56,672 nucleotides of DNA from Candidatus Woesearchaeota archaeon (GTDB lineage Archaea > Nanobdellota > Nanobdellia > Woesearchaeales > JAGVYF01), in contig JAGVYF010000019.1 of assembly GCA_018303425.1 (NCBI GenBank), positions 1 through 56,672 of the forward strand, given 5' to 3'. This document shows, in pieces, positions 18,574 through 27,971 of this stretch. The notes beneath the pieces were generated by a model, which had not been told where the DNA came from, did not search any database, and saw only the letters and a list, made by a program, of their open reading frames with translations. Within the stretch, counting starts at the first letter, position 1. The number at the start of each line of letters is the position of its first letter. Made by a program: the position numbers and the translations under genes.

Positions 18574-19008
18574 ATGGCTGAATTTAAACTTGTAATCTCT
18601 GGAAAAGAAGGCAAAACATTACAGAAAGAAATAAAAGAATCTGAAGCAGATGTATTCATTGGCTTAAAAATAGGTGACAGGGTAGAAGGCGCAAATTTAG
18701 GCTTTGAAGGATATGAATTTGAGATCAGGGGCGGTTCTGACTATTGCGGTTTTCCAATGAGAAAAGGTTTATCCGGTACACTAAGAAAATCTCTTTTAAT
18801 GGGTAAAGGTGTTGGTTGTTTAGGCAAAGAAAGAAAGCTTAGAAAAAAAACATTACAAAGAAATCGCGGAGGATTTAGACGAAAAAAAACAGTATGTTCT
18901 GAGGTTATCCACGAAAAGATTTCTCAAATTAACCTAAAAATTCTTAAAACAGGTAAATCTTCTATTTTTGAAGTTCCTGCAACTGAAGAAGCTCCTGCAT
19001 CTGAATAA
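18574..19008 (+). CDS. rps6e: Small ribosomal subunit protein S6e (eS6)
   Basis: 144 residues, archaeal length. Family signature region SDYCGFPMRKGLSG (about 56-69), then the basic stretch RKLRKKTLQRNRGGFRRKK. The acidic, Ala/Pro-rich tail after residue 130 is short. A protein of the archaeal/eukaryotic small subunit, next to aIF2-gamma as in many archaea; each gene has its own TATA box. Confidence 0.95.
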   Translation: MAEFKLVISGKEGKTLQKEIKESEADVFIGLKIGDRVEGANLGFEGYEFEIRGGSDYCGFPMRKGLSGTLRKSLLMGKGVGCLGKERKLRKKTLQRNRGGFRRKKTVCSEVIHEKISQINLKILKTGKSSIFEVPATEEAPASE

Positions 19009-19061
19009 ACTATAATAAGCGTTACTTTTATATAGTTATATCTAGAATTTTCATATAATTA

Positions 19062-20297
19062 ATGGCAAGACCAAAAAAAAACCCTGAAATTGTACAGCCC
19101 GAATTAAATATTGGCTTAGTCGGGCACGTTGATCATGGTAAAACTACTTTAACTGAAGCCCTTTCAGGTAAATGGACAGATACTCATTCTGAAGAATTAA
19201 AAAGAGGAATCACCATTAGGCTCGGTTATGCTGATGCTACAATAAGAAAATGTGAAGTTTGCGGCAAACATGTTCTTGAAAAAAAACATTGTAACAAATT
19301 AGCTTTAGCAGTAAGAAAAATTAGTTTTGTAGATGCCCCTGGCCACGAGAGTTTAATGGCTACTATGTTATCTGGCGCAACTATTATGGACGGCGCATTA
19401 TTGCTTGTTGCAGCTAATGAAGAATGTCCTCAACCGCAGACGAGGGAACATTTAATGGCCCTTTCGATTTCCGGTCTAAATAAAGTGGTTGTTGTGCAAA
19501 ACAAGATTGATATCGTAACAGAGGAACAGGCTATTAAAAATTATGAACAGATTCAAGCTTTCTTGAAAGGCACGGCTTATGAAAAAGCGCCAATTGTGCC
19601 AATTTCTGCGCAACGTCGTGTTAATATTGAAATATTGCTTGACATAATGATAGATACATTTAAAGTGCCAAAAAGAGATTCTACAAAAATACCTTTAATG
19701 TATGTTGCAAGGTCTTTTGATATAAATAAACCGGGTTCTAATCCGCTCGATATGGTTGGGGGCATTATCGGGGGAGCACTTGCGCAGGGGGAGTTTAAAG
19801 TAAAAGATGAAATTGAAATTCGGCCTGGAAAGACTTATAATGAGCAGGGGGTTGCAAAGTATAAATCCATTAAAACTAAAATATTCGCGTTGAAAACTGG
19901 CGGTGTTGACGTAAAAAAGTTAGGTCCGGGAGGTTCAATTGGAATTTTAACCTCTCTTGATCCTGCAATTGTTAAATCTGATGCACTTACAGGCAGTGTA
20001 GTTGGTCATGTTGATAAATTGCCGCCTGTATGGTCTGAATTAAAAATTGAGACACATTTAATGGAACGGGTTGTAGGCTCTAAAGAGGATCTTGTAGTTG
20101 AAGGCATTAAAATTGGGGAATCATTAATGCTCAATGTGAATGCAGCCGCGACTGTTGGGGTTGTTACAAAACTAAAAAAAGATTATTTTGAATGTAAACT
20201 TAAGCTTGCAGTGTGCGCAGATAATGGGGCAAGAGTCACAATTTCCCGAAGAGTCGGTAATAGGTTTAGGTTAATTGGTTATGGGGTTATTGTTTAA
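19062..20297 (+). CDS. eif2g: Translation initiation factor aIF2 subunit gamma
   Basis: 411 residues, the expected length. GTPase that carries initiator Met-tRNA to the small subunit. Motifs: GHVDHGKTT (G1), the KRGITIRLGYADA switch I region, a zinc knuckle CEVCGKH-KKHC, DAPGHE (G3), QNKID (G4, NKxD) and PISAQ (G5). Domains II and III follow (DINKPGSNPLDMVGGIIGG). TATA-like TTTATATA is at 19027-19034, about 31 nt from the start. Confidence 0.97.
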   Translation: MARPKKNPEIVQPELNIGLVGHVDHGKTTLTEALSGKWTDTHSEELKRGITIRLGYADATIRKCEVCGKHVLEKKHCNKLALAVRKISFVDAPGHESLMATMLSGATIMDGALLLVAANEECPQPQTREHLMALSISGLNKVVVVQNKIDIVTEEQAIKNYEQIQAFLKGTAYEKAPIVPISAQRRVNIEILLDIMIDTFKVPKRDSTKIPLMYVARSFDINKPGSNPLDMVGGIIGGALAQGEFKVKDEIEIRPGKTYNEQGVAKYKSIKTKIFALKTGGVDVKKLGPGGSIGILTSLDPAIVKSDALTGSVVGHVDKLPPVWSELKIETHLMERVVGSKEDLVVEGIKIGESLMLNVNAAATVGVVTKLKKDYFECKLKLAVCADNGARVTISRRVGNRFRLIGYGVIV

Positions 20298-20724
20298 ATA
20301 ATCCGTATGAGCATAGCTAAGGCTATTTTGTGAAATTAACTGCTATAACATTAACATAATTTTGTTTATTGTTAAAAAACAACTTAATGAAGCGGTAAAA
20401 AATTATTCTCAATTTATTCTTAAATTTGTGCAAGAACCATCGGTGCTGTTCAGAATCATTTCATTCTCAATTAGTATCTTCGATTTAACTATGACTGCAA
20501 GAACATTTTTGGCTACTTTATGTTTCAAACATCGGAATTCCATTTGTCTTAAGTCACTTCGTTCCTAACTTACAACAAAATTGTAAGTATTGACAAGTGG
20601 TTTCACTACTGATTATTATTTTGGAATTTCGACTGTGCTCAAAATACGGCAGGGGGTGAGCAAAGCGAACATGCTATTCGTACCCAAGAATCTTTGATTC
20701 TGGGCACAGAAATGGCTCAGCCAT
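20298..20724 (+). other. Hairpin-rich 427-nt intergenic region upstream of hisS
   Basis: No credible gene. Many inverted repeats occur: ATAGC-TAAG-GCTAT at 20313-20326; ACTTACAA-CAAAA-TTGTAAGT at 20568-20588; CCATTTGTC near 20540-20548 pairing with GACAAGTGG near 20592-20600 (one G-U), which encloses the previous hairpin; AGAATC-TTT-GATTCT flanked by CCC and GGG at 20683-20704; ATGGCT-C-AGCCAT at 20712-20724, directly abutting the hisS ATG. This density is unusual in the window and could be a structured 5' leader or a decayed palindromic element. Confidence 0.5.
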
Positions 20725-22008
20725 ATGAACCTTGAAACAGCGAGAGGAGTAAAGGATATTGAACCCAGAGATAAAATCATTCGGAATTATGTAGTTAGGA
20801 ACTTAACAGAGGTTTTTGAGAAATATGGTTATTCACCATTTGAAACTCCCATTATTGAAAGATACGACGTACTTTCCGCAAAAGGCGGGGCAGGAAAAGA
20901 ATCTGATGTTATGAAAGAAACTTTCAAATTAACTGATCAAGGTAAAAGAAGATTAGGTTTAAGATTTGAACTTACACTCTCTTTTTGCAGATACATTGGG
21001 ATGAATCCTAACTTGAAAATGCCTTTCAAAAGATATGAGGTTGGGCCGGTATTTAGGGATGGGCCAATAAAATTAGGCAGATATAGACAATTTTGGCAAT
21101 GTGACGTTGATATTGTTGGGACTAGAAGTGTTGTTGCTGATGCAGAATTAATTTTTCTTGCATTAGACTGTTTTAGAAGGTTAAATTTAGAGGCTTATTT
21201 AGAAGTTAATAATCGAAAATTATTGAAAGCAATAATTGATTATGCCGGGATTCAAGAATCAAAAGCAAATTCCGTAATTATTTCTATCGATAAGTTAGCT
21301 AAAATTGGCAAATCCGGCGTAAAAATCGAGTTAATTGAAAAAGAATTAAGCGAAAAAGAAATTAAAAAGTTATTTACTGCATTTGATATTGAAGGTTCAA
21401 ATAAACAAAAAATAAATGAACTAAGAAAAATTTTATTGTCCGATTTGGGAAAGAAAGCATTGGACGAAACAGAAGAATTGTTTTCTTATATTGAGAATAA
21501 AGATGTAATTTTTAATATTGCACTTGCTCGCGGTTTAGGGTATTATACTGGGTCTATATTTGAGGGGTTTTTAAAAAAAAGTCAGATAACCGGTTCTATT
21601 TGCGGAGGGGGAAGATACGATAACATGATTGGGGACCTTCTTTCAACAGAAAAAGAATATCCTGCCACCGGAATTAGTTTTGGGCTTGATGTGATTACTG
21701 ATGCGTTGAAATGCGATAACAAGCAAGAACAGGAAAGTTTAGTTAAAGTTTATGTTATTCCAATAAAAACATTAAAAGAATCTTTAGGGATTGCGCAAGA
21801 ATTAAGAAAGAATAATCTTAATACTGATATTGACTTAATTGGGAAAGGAATCAGTAAAAATTTAGATTACGCCAATGCATTAAAAATTCCGTACGTATTA
21901 TTTGTTGGACCGAAAGAATTAGAGATAAATAAAGTGAAATTAAGAGATATGAAAACAGGTAAAGAAGAATTATTATCAGTTAAGCAGGTAATTAAACAAC
22001 TTTTGTAA
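20725..22008 (+). CDS. hisS: Histidyl-tRNA synthetase
   Basis: 427 residues; class II synthetase for tRNA-His. N-terminal ARGVKDIEPRDKI matches the family start. Motif 2 region PFKRYEVGPVFRDGPIKLGRYRQF, the His-specific LARGLGYYTGSIFE and the motif 3 stretch SICGGGRYDNMIGDL (near residue 290-305) are intact, followed by an anticodon-binding domain (VYVIPIKTLKESLGIAQELR). No clear TATA box at leaderless distance was seen; the gene probably has a leader carrying the hairpins before it. The 3' end overlaps map by 17 nt, convergently. Confidence 0.95.
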   Translation: MNLETARGVKDIEPRDKIIRNYVVRNLTEVFEKYGYSPFETPIIERYDVLSAKGGAGKESDVMKETFKLTDQGKRRLGLRFELTLSFCRYIGMNPNLKMPFKRYEVGPVFRDGPIKLGRYRQFWQCDVDIVGTRSVVADAELIFLALDCFRRLNLEAYLEVNNRKLLKAIIDYAGIQESKANSVIISIDKLAKIGKSGVKIELIEKELSEKEIKKLFTAFDIEGSNKQKINELRKILLSDLGKKALDETEELFSYIENKDVIFNIALARGLGYYTGSIFEGFLKKSQITGSICGGGRYDNMIGDLLSTEKEYPATGISFGLDVITDALKCDNKQEQESLVKVYVIPIKTLKESLGIAQELRKNNLNTDIDLIGKGISKNLDYANALKIPYVLFVGPKELEINKVKLRDMKTGKEELLSVKQVIKQLL

Positions 22009-22885
22009 GAACTTCGCATCCATTCTTAGTAACAAGTAATGTGTGCTCTGCCTGAGTTACCATTCCGCCAGACCTTTCAACCAATGGGGCGTATTCATGC
22101 ACCATTTCAGTTTCATTCAATTTTTTCAGGGTATAGTTTACTTGCGCTTCGCTAAATTTTTCATATAAACTTCTTTTGGAGAAAGGCAAAGTTTTAAATT
22201 TTTTTTCAATATATTTTAAAATGTCTCTAGTAAATCCTACGCGCATTGCTTTGAAGCTCGTCATTGAAAAAATTTCGGGTATTCCTTGTTCTTTTATCAT
22301 TCCTACACCCTCTGTTGCAAATGGTTCAATCGCAATTATTGTTCCTTCTTTAAGTTCTTCTCCATCGCCATTGTCATAGTTAGGGATTGTAGGATAACAA
22401 TGTGTAATATATTGGTCAAGGCCGTGTCCGGATAAATTTTTTATCGGGTGAAAACCTTTTTTTGTAATTGCAGATTCGATTGCTAAGCCTATTGCGCCAA
22501 TTTCAACCCCCGGTTTAACAATTGATATAGCTGCTTCTAATGCCTCGCGAGAAGCATCAATTAATTTTTTATACTTGCCTGACAAATCAATTGTACAGGC
22601 ATTGTCACCGATATAACCATTTACATGCACGCCAACGTCAAGTTTTACAAGTTCATCTTTAAATATAAAATTGTCATCTTTTTTAGCGGCGTAGTGTGCA
22701 GCAGTATCATTGCACGAAATATTAACCGGGAATGCCAGCTCTCCGCCTTCATTTTTTATAAATGCTTCAATTTGTTCTGTTACATTTAACAGTTTAGCGC
22801 CAGGTTTTATTAAACTGCTGCCAAAATAAAGAGCCTTGCCTGCTATTTGTCCTGCCTTTCTCAAAGAATTAAAATCTTGTGTCAT
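21992..22885 (-). CDS. map: Methionine aminopeptidase, type II
   Basis: 297 residues, the archaeal type-II length with the helical insert. It removes N-terminal Met. Metal ligands fit the family: the two Asp in KLDVGVHVNGYIGDNACTID, His in LSGHGLDQY, Glu in AIEPFAT and Glu near the C-terminus (TQAEHTLLV). Start at 22885 is supported by an ATTTAAAC TATA box at 22909-22916, about 27 nt upstream on the minus strand. Confidence 0.95.
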   Translation of the reverse strand: MTQDFNSLRKAGQIAGKALYFGSSLIKPGAKLLNVTEQIEAFIKNEGGELAFPVNISCNDTAAHYAAKKDDNFIFKDELVKLDVGVHVNGYIGDNACTIDLSGKYKKLIDASREALEAAISIVKPGVEIGAIGLAIESAITKKGFHPIKNLSGHGLDQYITHCYPTIPNYDNGDGEELKEGTIIAIEPFATEGVGMIKEQGIPEIFSMTSFKAMRVGFTRDILKYIEKKFKTLPFSKRSLYEKFSEAQVNYTLKKLNETEMVHEYAPLVERSGGMVTQAEHTLLVTKNGCEVLTKVV

Positions 22886-23333
22886 ATGGGCTATACTACT
22901 GCTTCCCTATTTAAACTTTTTGGGGTGCTTAATAGTTTTGGGATAACATCGCGTGTAATTGGTTCTGTGAAAATAAATTTATTTGTATTTAATATATTTA
23001 TTTATATTTGTCAGTCCCTACATTTTAATACGAAATTATCAAGGCTATTTTTGCAGATTTTTAATTTAGTGAATATGTTAATTTAGAGTTTGGAAAGGTT
23101 TGCATTTTCTTGGCAATAATTGTTTTATAGAACTTTTTAGGAGAGCATCCAAAAATCTGCTTTATTCCGAAAGTCCATTATTTAGATATAAGTATATCTC
23201 AATAATAATAGTTCGCCAAGAACCATTTCTTGCAATTATATTTTAGATACGAATACTAATTGATAATGGAACGACTCTGGACAAAACCCCCAAATCACAA
23301 ATCTTATAAAGGTTGATTCTATAAATAAATCCG
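22886..23333. promoter_or_regulatory. 448-nt divergent intergenic region between map and lonB
   Basis: It holds the map TATA box (22909-22916, minus) and the lonB TATA box (CTTATAAA, 23303-23310, 27 nt before ATG 23334). Between them are an AGATATA-AG-TATATCT inverted repeat (23184-23199) and a CAAGAA-CCAT-TTCTTG hairpin (23217-23232). TTCTTGGC near 23107 and GCCAAGAA at 23215-23222 form a wider inverted pair. No gene is supported. Confidence 0.5.
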
Positions 23334-25382
23334 ATGGTGAATTTAAACCTAAAATCAACTAAAGATATTAAGGTAGACAATAGCATTGTTAATCAAGTAG
23401 TTGGCCAGGAGATAGCTGTTAAGATAATTAAGAAAGCCGCGCTTCAAAGAAGGCACGTTCTTTTAATCGGTGAGCCCGGTACAGGGAAGAGTATGATTGG
23501 TCTTGCATTAGCAGAACTTTTACCTAAAGAAAAGCTGCTTGATACAATTTCTTTTAATAATCCTAATGATGAAAATCAGCCTTTAATTCGTACTGTGAAA
23601 GCTGGTGAAGGCAGAGAAATTGCAATGAAATCTAATCTCCAGGGTATGAATGCATTCAAAAATCAAACAATTATAATGTTCATCGTTGTGCTTGCAGTTT
23701 CACTTATACCTTATTGGTTATGGAGTACAAAACAAATTTCAGATATAATTTTTGCAGCGTCAATGATAACGGGTGTAATGTTCATCGTGGGTTTCATGTT
23801 ATTCCTTAATGTTGGTCAAAGGGCTAACGGCAAAGTTAAAGTGCCTAAAGTTATAGTTGATAATTTTAAACGAAAGCAGGCACCATTCTATGATGCAACT
23901 GGTGCGCATGCAGGTGCATTGTTAGGTGATGTACTTCATGATCCGTTCCAAACTTTTTATCCTTTCACCGTAGTAACAAAACAGGGCCTAAGTGATCTTT
24001 CTCAAATAAAACTAATTAATCAAATTGATGTATTATTAGAAAAAAATAAAAACAAAATTATGAAAAAACACCTAAATAATTATGAAGCAATTCACTTGTC
24101 AAAGAATGAGTTACATATCTTAGGTGAAACAAACAATTCAATTTCTCCTGTTGAAGTTTTATCATGCAATCGTTATGATTATGATGGTGAAATGATAAAA
24201 TTAACAACATCTGAAGATAAGGAACTTATTGTTACACCTGAACATAAAGTGGCTATTAACAAAAATAACCGAATTAAATATGTCGAAGCTCAAAATATCA
24301 AAAAAGATGATGAGGTTATTTCTAAATATGAGAATATTTTAATTGATGAACAAGAGATTATTAATACTTATGATGAAAGACAACAAGAACAGTGTAAATT
24401 TTATTATCAATATTTAAATATTAAACAAAAAAATCCTACATGGGGATATAAACGCATTGCAAATGCTATGGGTCAAAAGATTGGTAAAACAAGGTGGTGG
24501 CATGCTCAAAGACATACTCCTGTTCCAATTCAAACCGCAAACTGGCTTAAACAAAAAGGGTTACTTCCACTGAAAATTGATAGCCCTCAATTATCATTAA
24601 TTGCTAAAGTTTTAGGTGCTACTTTTGGCGATGGTGGAATTTTTGAGAATTTAAATGGCATTTTCCTTTCAAGTTCTGAAAAATCAGCAGTTGAAGAGTT
24701 TGGTCGAGATATTGAAAACATATTTCAATTAGAGAAATATACAAACTCCAGAATTATTGAAGGCGGAGAATATGGTCATTCTTGGTGTTATAAAAATACC
24801 AACCGCAATGTGATAAGATTCTTTTTGGCTTTGGGCGCTCCTAAAGGAAATAAAACAACTCTGAATCTATTTGTTCCTAATTGGGTAAAGATTAATTCCG
24901 AATTTGAAAAAGAGTTTTATGGTTCTTTTTTAGGCGGAGAACTTGGAACACCAATAATTCATAAACATGGGAATTACTTAACTTCATTAGAAGTGGGTAT
25001 AACTGGTACGTTGGAATTTAAACAAAACAGACTATTTTTCTTGTCTCAATTGAAAAACTATTTATCTATAAATGATGTTGAATGTACATCAATTTATGAA
25101 GGCAAAACAACAAGCCCGGACTCATTAATTTTTCGCTTGTTGATCGAAAAAAAGTTAGACAATGTTCTCTATTTTTTAATAAATATAAAAATTAATTATT
25201 GTAAATATAAAGTTGAAAGATTATATCGAGCACTGGGGAAATGGACGCAATTAAAAATAAATAAATATCATGAACTGACACAAAGAGGTTATGGCGCAGA
25301 ACATGCGATGAAGACGCTTAACCTTAGTCCTAATTCATTATATTTAATTTTAAACCATTTTGGAGAAAAGGCAAAAACATGA
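23334..25382 (+). CDS. lonB: LonB protease N-terminal part fused to N-terminal part of an intein with LAGLIDADG endonuclease
   Basis: 682 residues. Residues 1-206 are archaeal LonB: Walker A GEPGTGKS at 46-53, two membrane helices at about 112-158 that anchor the protease, and the conserved [19 protein letters not shown] that ends the first extein. From residue 207 the sequence is intein: block [11 protein letters not shown], block B with VTPEHKV (TxxH), a helix-turn-helix-like insert ([12 protein letters not shown]), LGATFGDGG and FLGGELGTP as the two LAGLIDADG helices. It stops with TGA inside ATGA, overlapping the next ORF. Residue 1 of the intein is Thr where Cys or Ser is usual. The promoter fits a leaderless start. 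Confidence 0.88.
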   Translation: MVNLNLKSTKDIKVDNSIVNQVVGQEIAVKIIKKAALQRRHVLLIGEPGTGKSMIGLALAELLPKEKLLDTISFNNPNDENQPLIRTVKAGEGREIAMKSNLQGMNAFKNQTIIMFIVVLAVSLIPYWLWSTKQISDIIFAASMITGVMFIVGFMLFLNVGQRANGKVKVPKVIVDNFKRKQAPFYDATGAHAGALLGDVLHDPFQTFYPFTVVTKQGLSDLSQIKLINQIDVLLEKNKNKIMKKHLNNYEAIHLSKNELHILGETNNSISPVEVLSCNRYDYDGEMIKLTTSEDKELIVTPEHKVAINKNNRIKYVEAQNIKKDDEVISKYENILIDEQEIINTYDERQQEQCKFYYQYLNIKQKNPTWGYKRIANAMGQKIGKTRWWHAQRHTPVPIQTANWLKQKGLLPLKIDSPQLSLIAKVLGATFGDGGIFENLNGIFLSSSEKSAVEEFGRDIENIFQLEKYTNSRIIEGGEYGHSWCYKNTNRNVIRFFLALGAPKGNKTTLNLFVPNWVKINSEFEKEFYGSFLGGELGTPIIHKHGNYLTSLEVGITGTLEFKQNRLFFLSQLKNYLSINDVECTSIYEGKTTSPDSLIFRLLIEKKLDNVLYFLINIKINYCKYKVERLYRALGKWTQLKINKYHELTQRGYGAEHAMKTLNLSPNSLYLILNHFGEKAKT

Positions 25383-25495
25383 AATTAATATCTGAAAAAG
25401 TAACAAGAGTAGAAAAAATTCATTATAAGGGCAAATTGTATAATGTTACAACTGATTCAGGTAATTTAATTGCTAATGGAATTCTATGTAAAAAT
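23952..25495 (+). mobile_element. Intein in lonB, broken before its C-terminal 39 residues
   Basis: Inserted between HDPFQ and [12 protein letters not shown] of LonB, between Walker A and Walker B. The N-part (476 aa, with DOD homing endonuclease) lies in the first ORF; the C-part (39 aa, block [15 protein letters not shown], block G ILCKN then Ser+1) lies in the second. The break falls before block F, as in natural split inteins. The two ORFs overlap by ATGA, and AAAAGG at 25366-25371 could serve as ribosome-binding site for the second. One added A in the CAAAAAC tract at 25372-25378 would fuse them, so a frameshift is the main alternative. Penultimate residue is Lys, not His. Confidence 0.85.
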
Positions 25496-26740
25496 TCAGG
25501 GGGCCTGGGCACACCTGCGCACGAACGAGTTATAGCCGGCATGATACATAAAGCGCATATGGGGGTTTTATTCATTGACGAGATTGCAACTTTAAAACCT
25601 TCTACGCAGCAAGATTTGCTTACTGCGTTGCAGGAAGGGCAATATCCTATAACTGGGCAATCTGAACGTTCAGCCGGCGCAATGGTAAGAACTGAACCAG
25701 TACCTTGCAGATTCATATTAATTGCCGCAGGAAATTTGGAAACTATTAAACATATGCATCCTGCTCTAAGATCAAGAATCCGGGGTTATGGCTACGAAGT
25801 TTATATGGATGACACAATGATTGATACTGACGAAAATAGGATGAAAATTGCGCAGTTTGTTGCGCAAGAAGTTGTAAAAGATAATAAAATCCCACATTTT
25901 TCAAAAGCTGCTGTTGAAGTCATAATTGAAGAAGCCAGAAAAATGGCTAACCGTAAAAACCATTTAACATTAAGATTAAGGGAACTTGGCGGGCTTGTCA
26001 GGGCAGCTGGTGACATTGGGCTTGAACAAAAAGCTAAACTTGTTGAACCAAAACATATTATGGCGGCAAAAAAAATTGCAAGAACTTTAGAAAAACAGAT
26101 AGCTGATAAATTTATTGAACATAAAAAAGAGTACGAAGTTATTAGGACCAAAGGTATAGAAATAGGCAGGGTTAATGGGTTGGCTGTAATTGGTGGGTCT
26201 GGTGCATTTTCCGGTATAATTTTGCCGATTGAAGCAGAGGTAACGCCTGGCGGTAAAGAATCAGAAATAATTGCCACTGGTAAACTAGGTGATATCGCAA
26301 AAGAAGCAATAAAAAACGTGAGTGCAATAATAAAAAAATATTTTGGAAAAGATATCAAAGAGATCTATGATATTTATGTACAATTTTTACAAACATATGA
26401 AGGTGTTGAAGGTGATTCTGCCAGTATTGCAGTTGCAACTGCGGTCATTTCTGCGCTTCATAAAATTCCAGTTAGGCAAGACATAGCAATGACCGGTTCG
26501 TTAAGCGTGAGGGGGGAAGTTTTACCAATCGGGGGAGTTTCTGCAAAAGTTGAAGCAGCAATAGAAGCGGGTTTAAATGCCGTAATTGTACCAAAATCAA
26601 ATGTACAGGATATTATCCTTGATAAAGATAAAGAAGGCAGGATAAAAATTATTCCTGTTGAGAACATTGCTCAGGTTTTAGAACAAATTCTTATATGGAA
26701 AGGTAAAGAAGACATTTTGAAGAAGATTAAGAGTGCGTAA
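25379..26740 (+). CDS. lonB: Intein C-terminal part fused to LonB protease C-terminal part
   Basis: 453 residues. Residues 1-39 are the intein C-part ([19 protein letters not shown] to ILCKN). Residue 40 (Ser) begins the second extein, [12 protein letters not shown], then Walker [11 protein letters not shown] (63-72), the AAA+ sensor and arginine-finger region ([11 protein letters not shown]) and the Lon protease domain. The catalytic dyad is intact: Ser347 in GDSAS and Lys390 in GGVSAK, 43 residues apart as in archaeal LonB. Alone this ORF lacks Walker A and the membrane anchor, so it can only make a working protease by joining the product of the preceding ORF. Confidence 0.88.
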   Translation: MKLISEKVTRVEKIHYKGKLYNVTTDSGNLIANGILCKNSGGLGTPAHERVIAGMIHKAHMGVLFIDEIATLKPSTQQDLLTALQEGQYPITGQSERSAGAMVRTEPVPCRFILIAAGNLETIKHMHPALRSRIRGYGYEVYMDDTMIDTDENRMKIAQFVAQEVVKDNKIPHFSKAAVEVIIEEARKMANRKNHLTLRLRELGGLVRAAGDIGLEQKAKLVEPKHIMAAKKIARTLEKQIADKFIEHKKEYEVIRTKGIEIGRVNGLAVIGGSGAFSGIILPIEAEVTPGGKESEIIATGKLGDIAKEAIKNVSAIIKKYFGKDIKEIYDIYVQFLQTYEGVEGDSASIAVATAVISALHKIPVRQDIAMTGSLSVRGEVLPIGGVSAKVEAAIEAGLNAVIVPKSNVQDIILDKDKEGRIKIIPVENIAQVLEQILIWKGKEDILKKIKSA

Positions 26741-26741
26741 G

Positions 26742-27909
26742 TTAAAACAACGGTTTCCCATAAACCCCATCATACCCTGGCTCAATCTTAACTTCGCCAT
26801 TTCTGTACCTAATAATCGCATCAGCAATCTTTATGTCCGTATATTTGATTAATTCTTCACGCGGAGTATGAAGCAAAATCTTAAATTCATGTCCAATTTT
26901 AGAAATTTTATTATATTCTTGTACAACAGATTTAGTCATAATGCCCCTACCCATGATAGCAGAAATAATCTCTGACAACGGAATTAAGGTGTGGTAAGTT
27001 TTAGCATCTGCAGGTTTAAAACCATAGGGCCTATCAGCAAGTTCTTCAATTCTGTGTTCAACACCGATGGTTAAACCTTTATTACATTTCGGGCAGATAT
27101 TGTTTAATTTTACAGATTCATCAGGTTTTAGCGCAACATTGCAGTTTCTGTGCCCGTCAATATGATATTTTCCATATGCAGGGTCAACTTCAATTGTTCC
27201 AGCAAGTCTTTCTTTAGTATGCAATGATTTGATTATTGAGTCATAAGAAAGTTTACAATCAAAGATTGTTGCTTCTCTTCCAATCTTATGCGGCCAGAAT
27301 GAGTGCAAATCTGAAAAGGATACTAACGAATATTTGTCAAGTTGTGAAAGTCTCCAGTTCATGATAGGGTCCGAACTTAAACCCGTTTCAAGTGCATGTA
27401 TATATTTAGTTTGATCATGGAAAGCTTCTTGCACAGAATTAAATCCAGAGTTGCTTCCAAGCAACCCAAACCATGGAGTCCAAATATGCGCAGGTATGAC
27501 TTCAATATCCTTAGATATTGAACGCAACGATTCAACAAACTCAGGGCAAGGAATTTTAAATATTGGCCTTCCATCATAGTCAACTCTGCCTTTAGTTTTA
27601 AGCCATTCAGTAATTTGCGAAACAACTTCAAATGATGGTGCAAGCACGAGGTTATGTACACGACGACCTTTGTTATCTTGCGTATAAACTAAAGAAATTT
27701 CAGTTGTAAGCATAAATGGAAAATTAGTTTTAGTATAATAAATCTCGTTTTCTTTTCGAATTAATGACTCTTTCAAATGCTCTATCCACTGCGGGTGTGT
27801 AAAATCCCCTGTTCCTAATAATGAAACACCTTTAATCTTTGCATACTTTTCAAGTTTTTGTCGCTCTAGAGTATTTTCCATGTATATGTAAATCTGCTAT
27901 AATAGTCAT
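26742..27909 (-). pseudogene. Endonuclease Q (PHP domain) with frameshift after codon 18
   Basis: EndoQ cuts DNA 5' of deaminated bases. The long frame (ATG 27881, 379 aa) has the family sequence KIKGVSLLGTGDFTHPQW, PAHIWTPWFGLLG, FSDLHSFWP and the zinc knuckle CPKC, but lacks the first metal motif. That motif is present just upstream in another frame: ATG 27909 begins MTIIADLHIHGKYSRATK, then TGA at 27850. The TATA box at 27931-27939 is 26 nt from 27909, so 27909 is the ancestral start. About seven residues are missing at the junction compared with the family, so a deletion of about 20 nt is likely. The product starting at 27881 would lack the HxH ligands. Confidence 0.8.
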
Positions 27910-27930
27910 AACATTGTAATAAAAATAATC

Positions 27931-27950
27931 TTATATAAACTTTTATATAT
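27931..27950. promoter_or_regulatory. Overlapping divergent TATA boxes of endoQ and polX
   Basis: TTATATAAA (27931-27939) read on the minus strand is 26 nt from ATG 27909. TTTTATATAT (27941-27950) on the plus strand is 27 nt from ATG 27972. The two boxes abut, so initiation in the two directions may compete, linking the two repair genes. Confidence 0.6.
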
Positions 27951-27971
27951 ACAAAACACCTAATTTTTGCA

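Noticed and set aside
20362-20568. 68-codon plus-strand ORF between aIF2-gamma and hisS
   Set aside because: Composition is not protein-like, it has no ribosome-binding site or promoter, and it runs through several hairpins.
22847-23086. 79-codon plus-strand ORF upstream of lonB
   Set aside because: It overlaps the start and promoter of map and is rich in Phe/Ile as expected from A/T-rich non-coding sequence.
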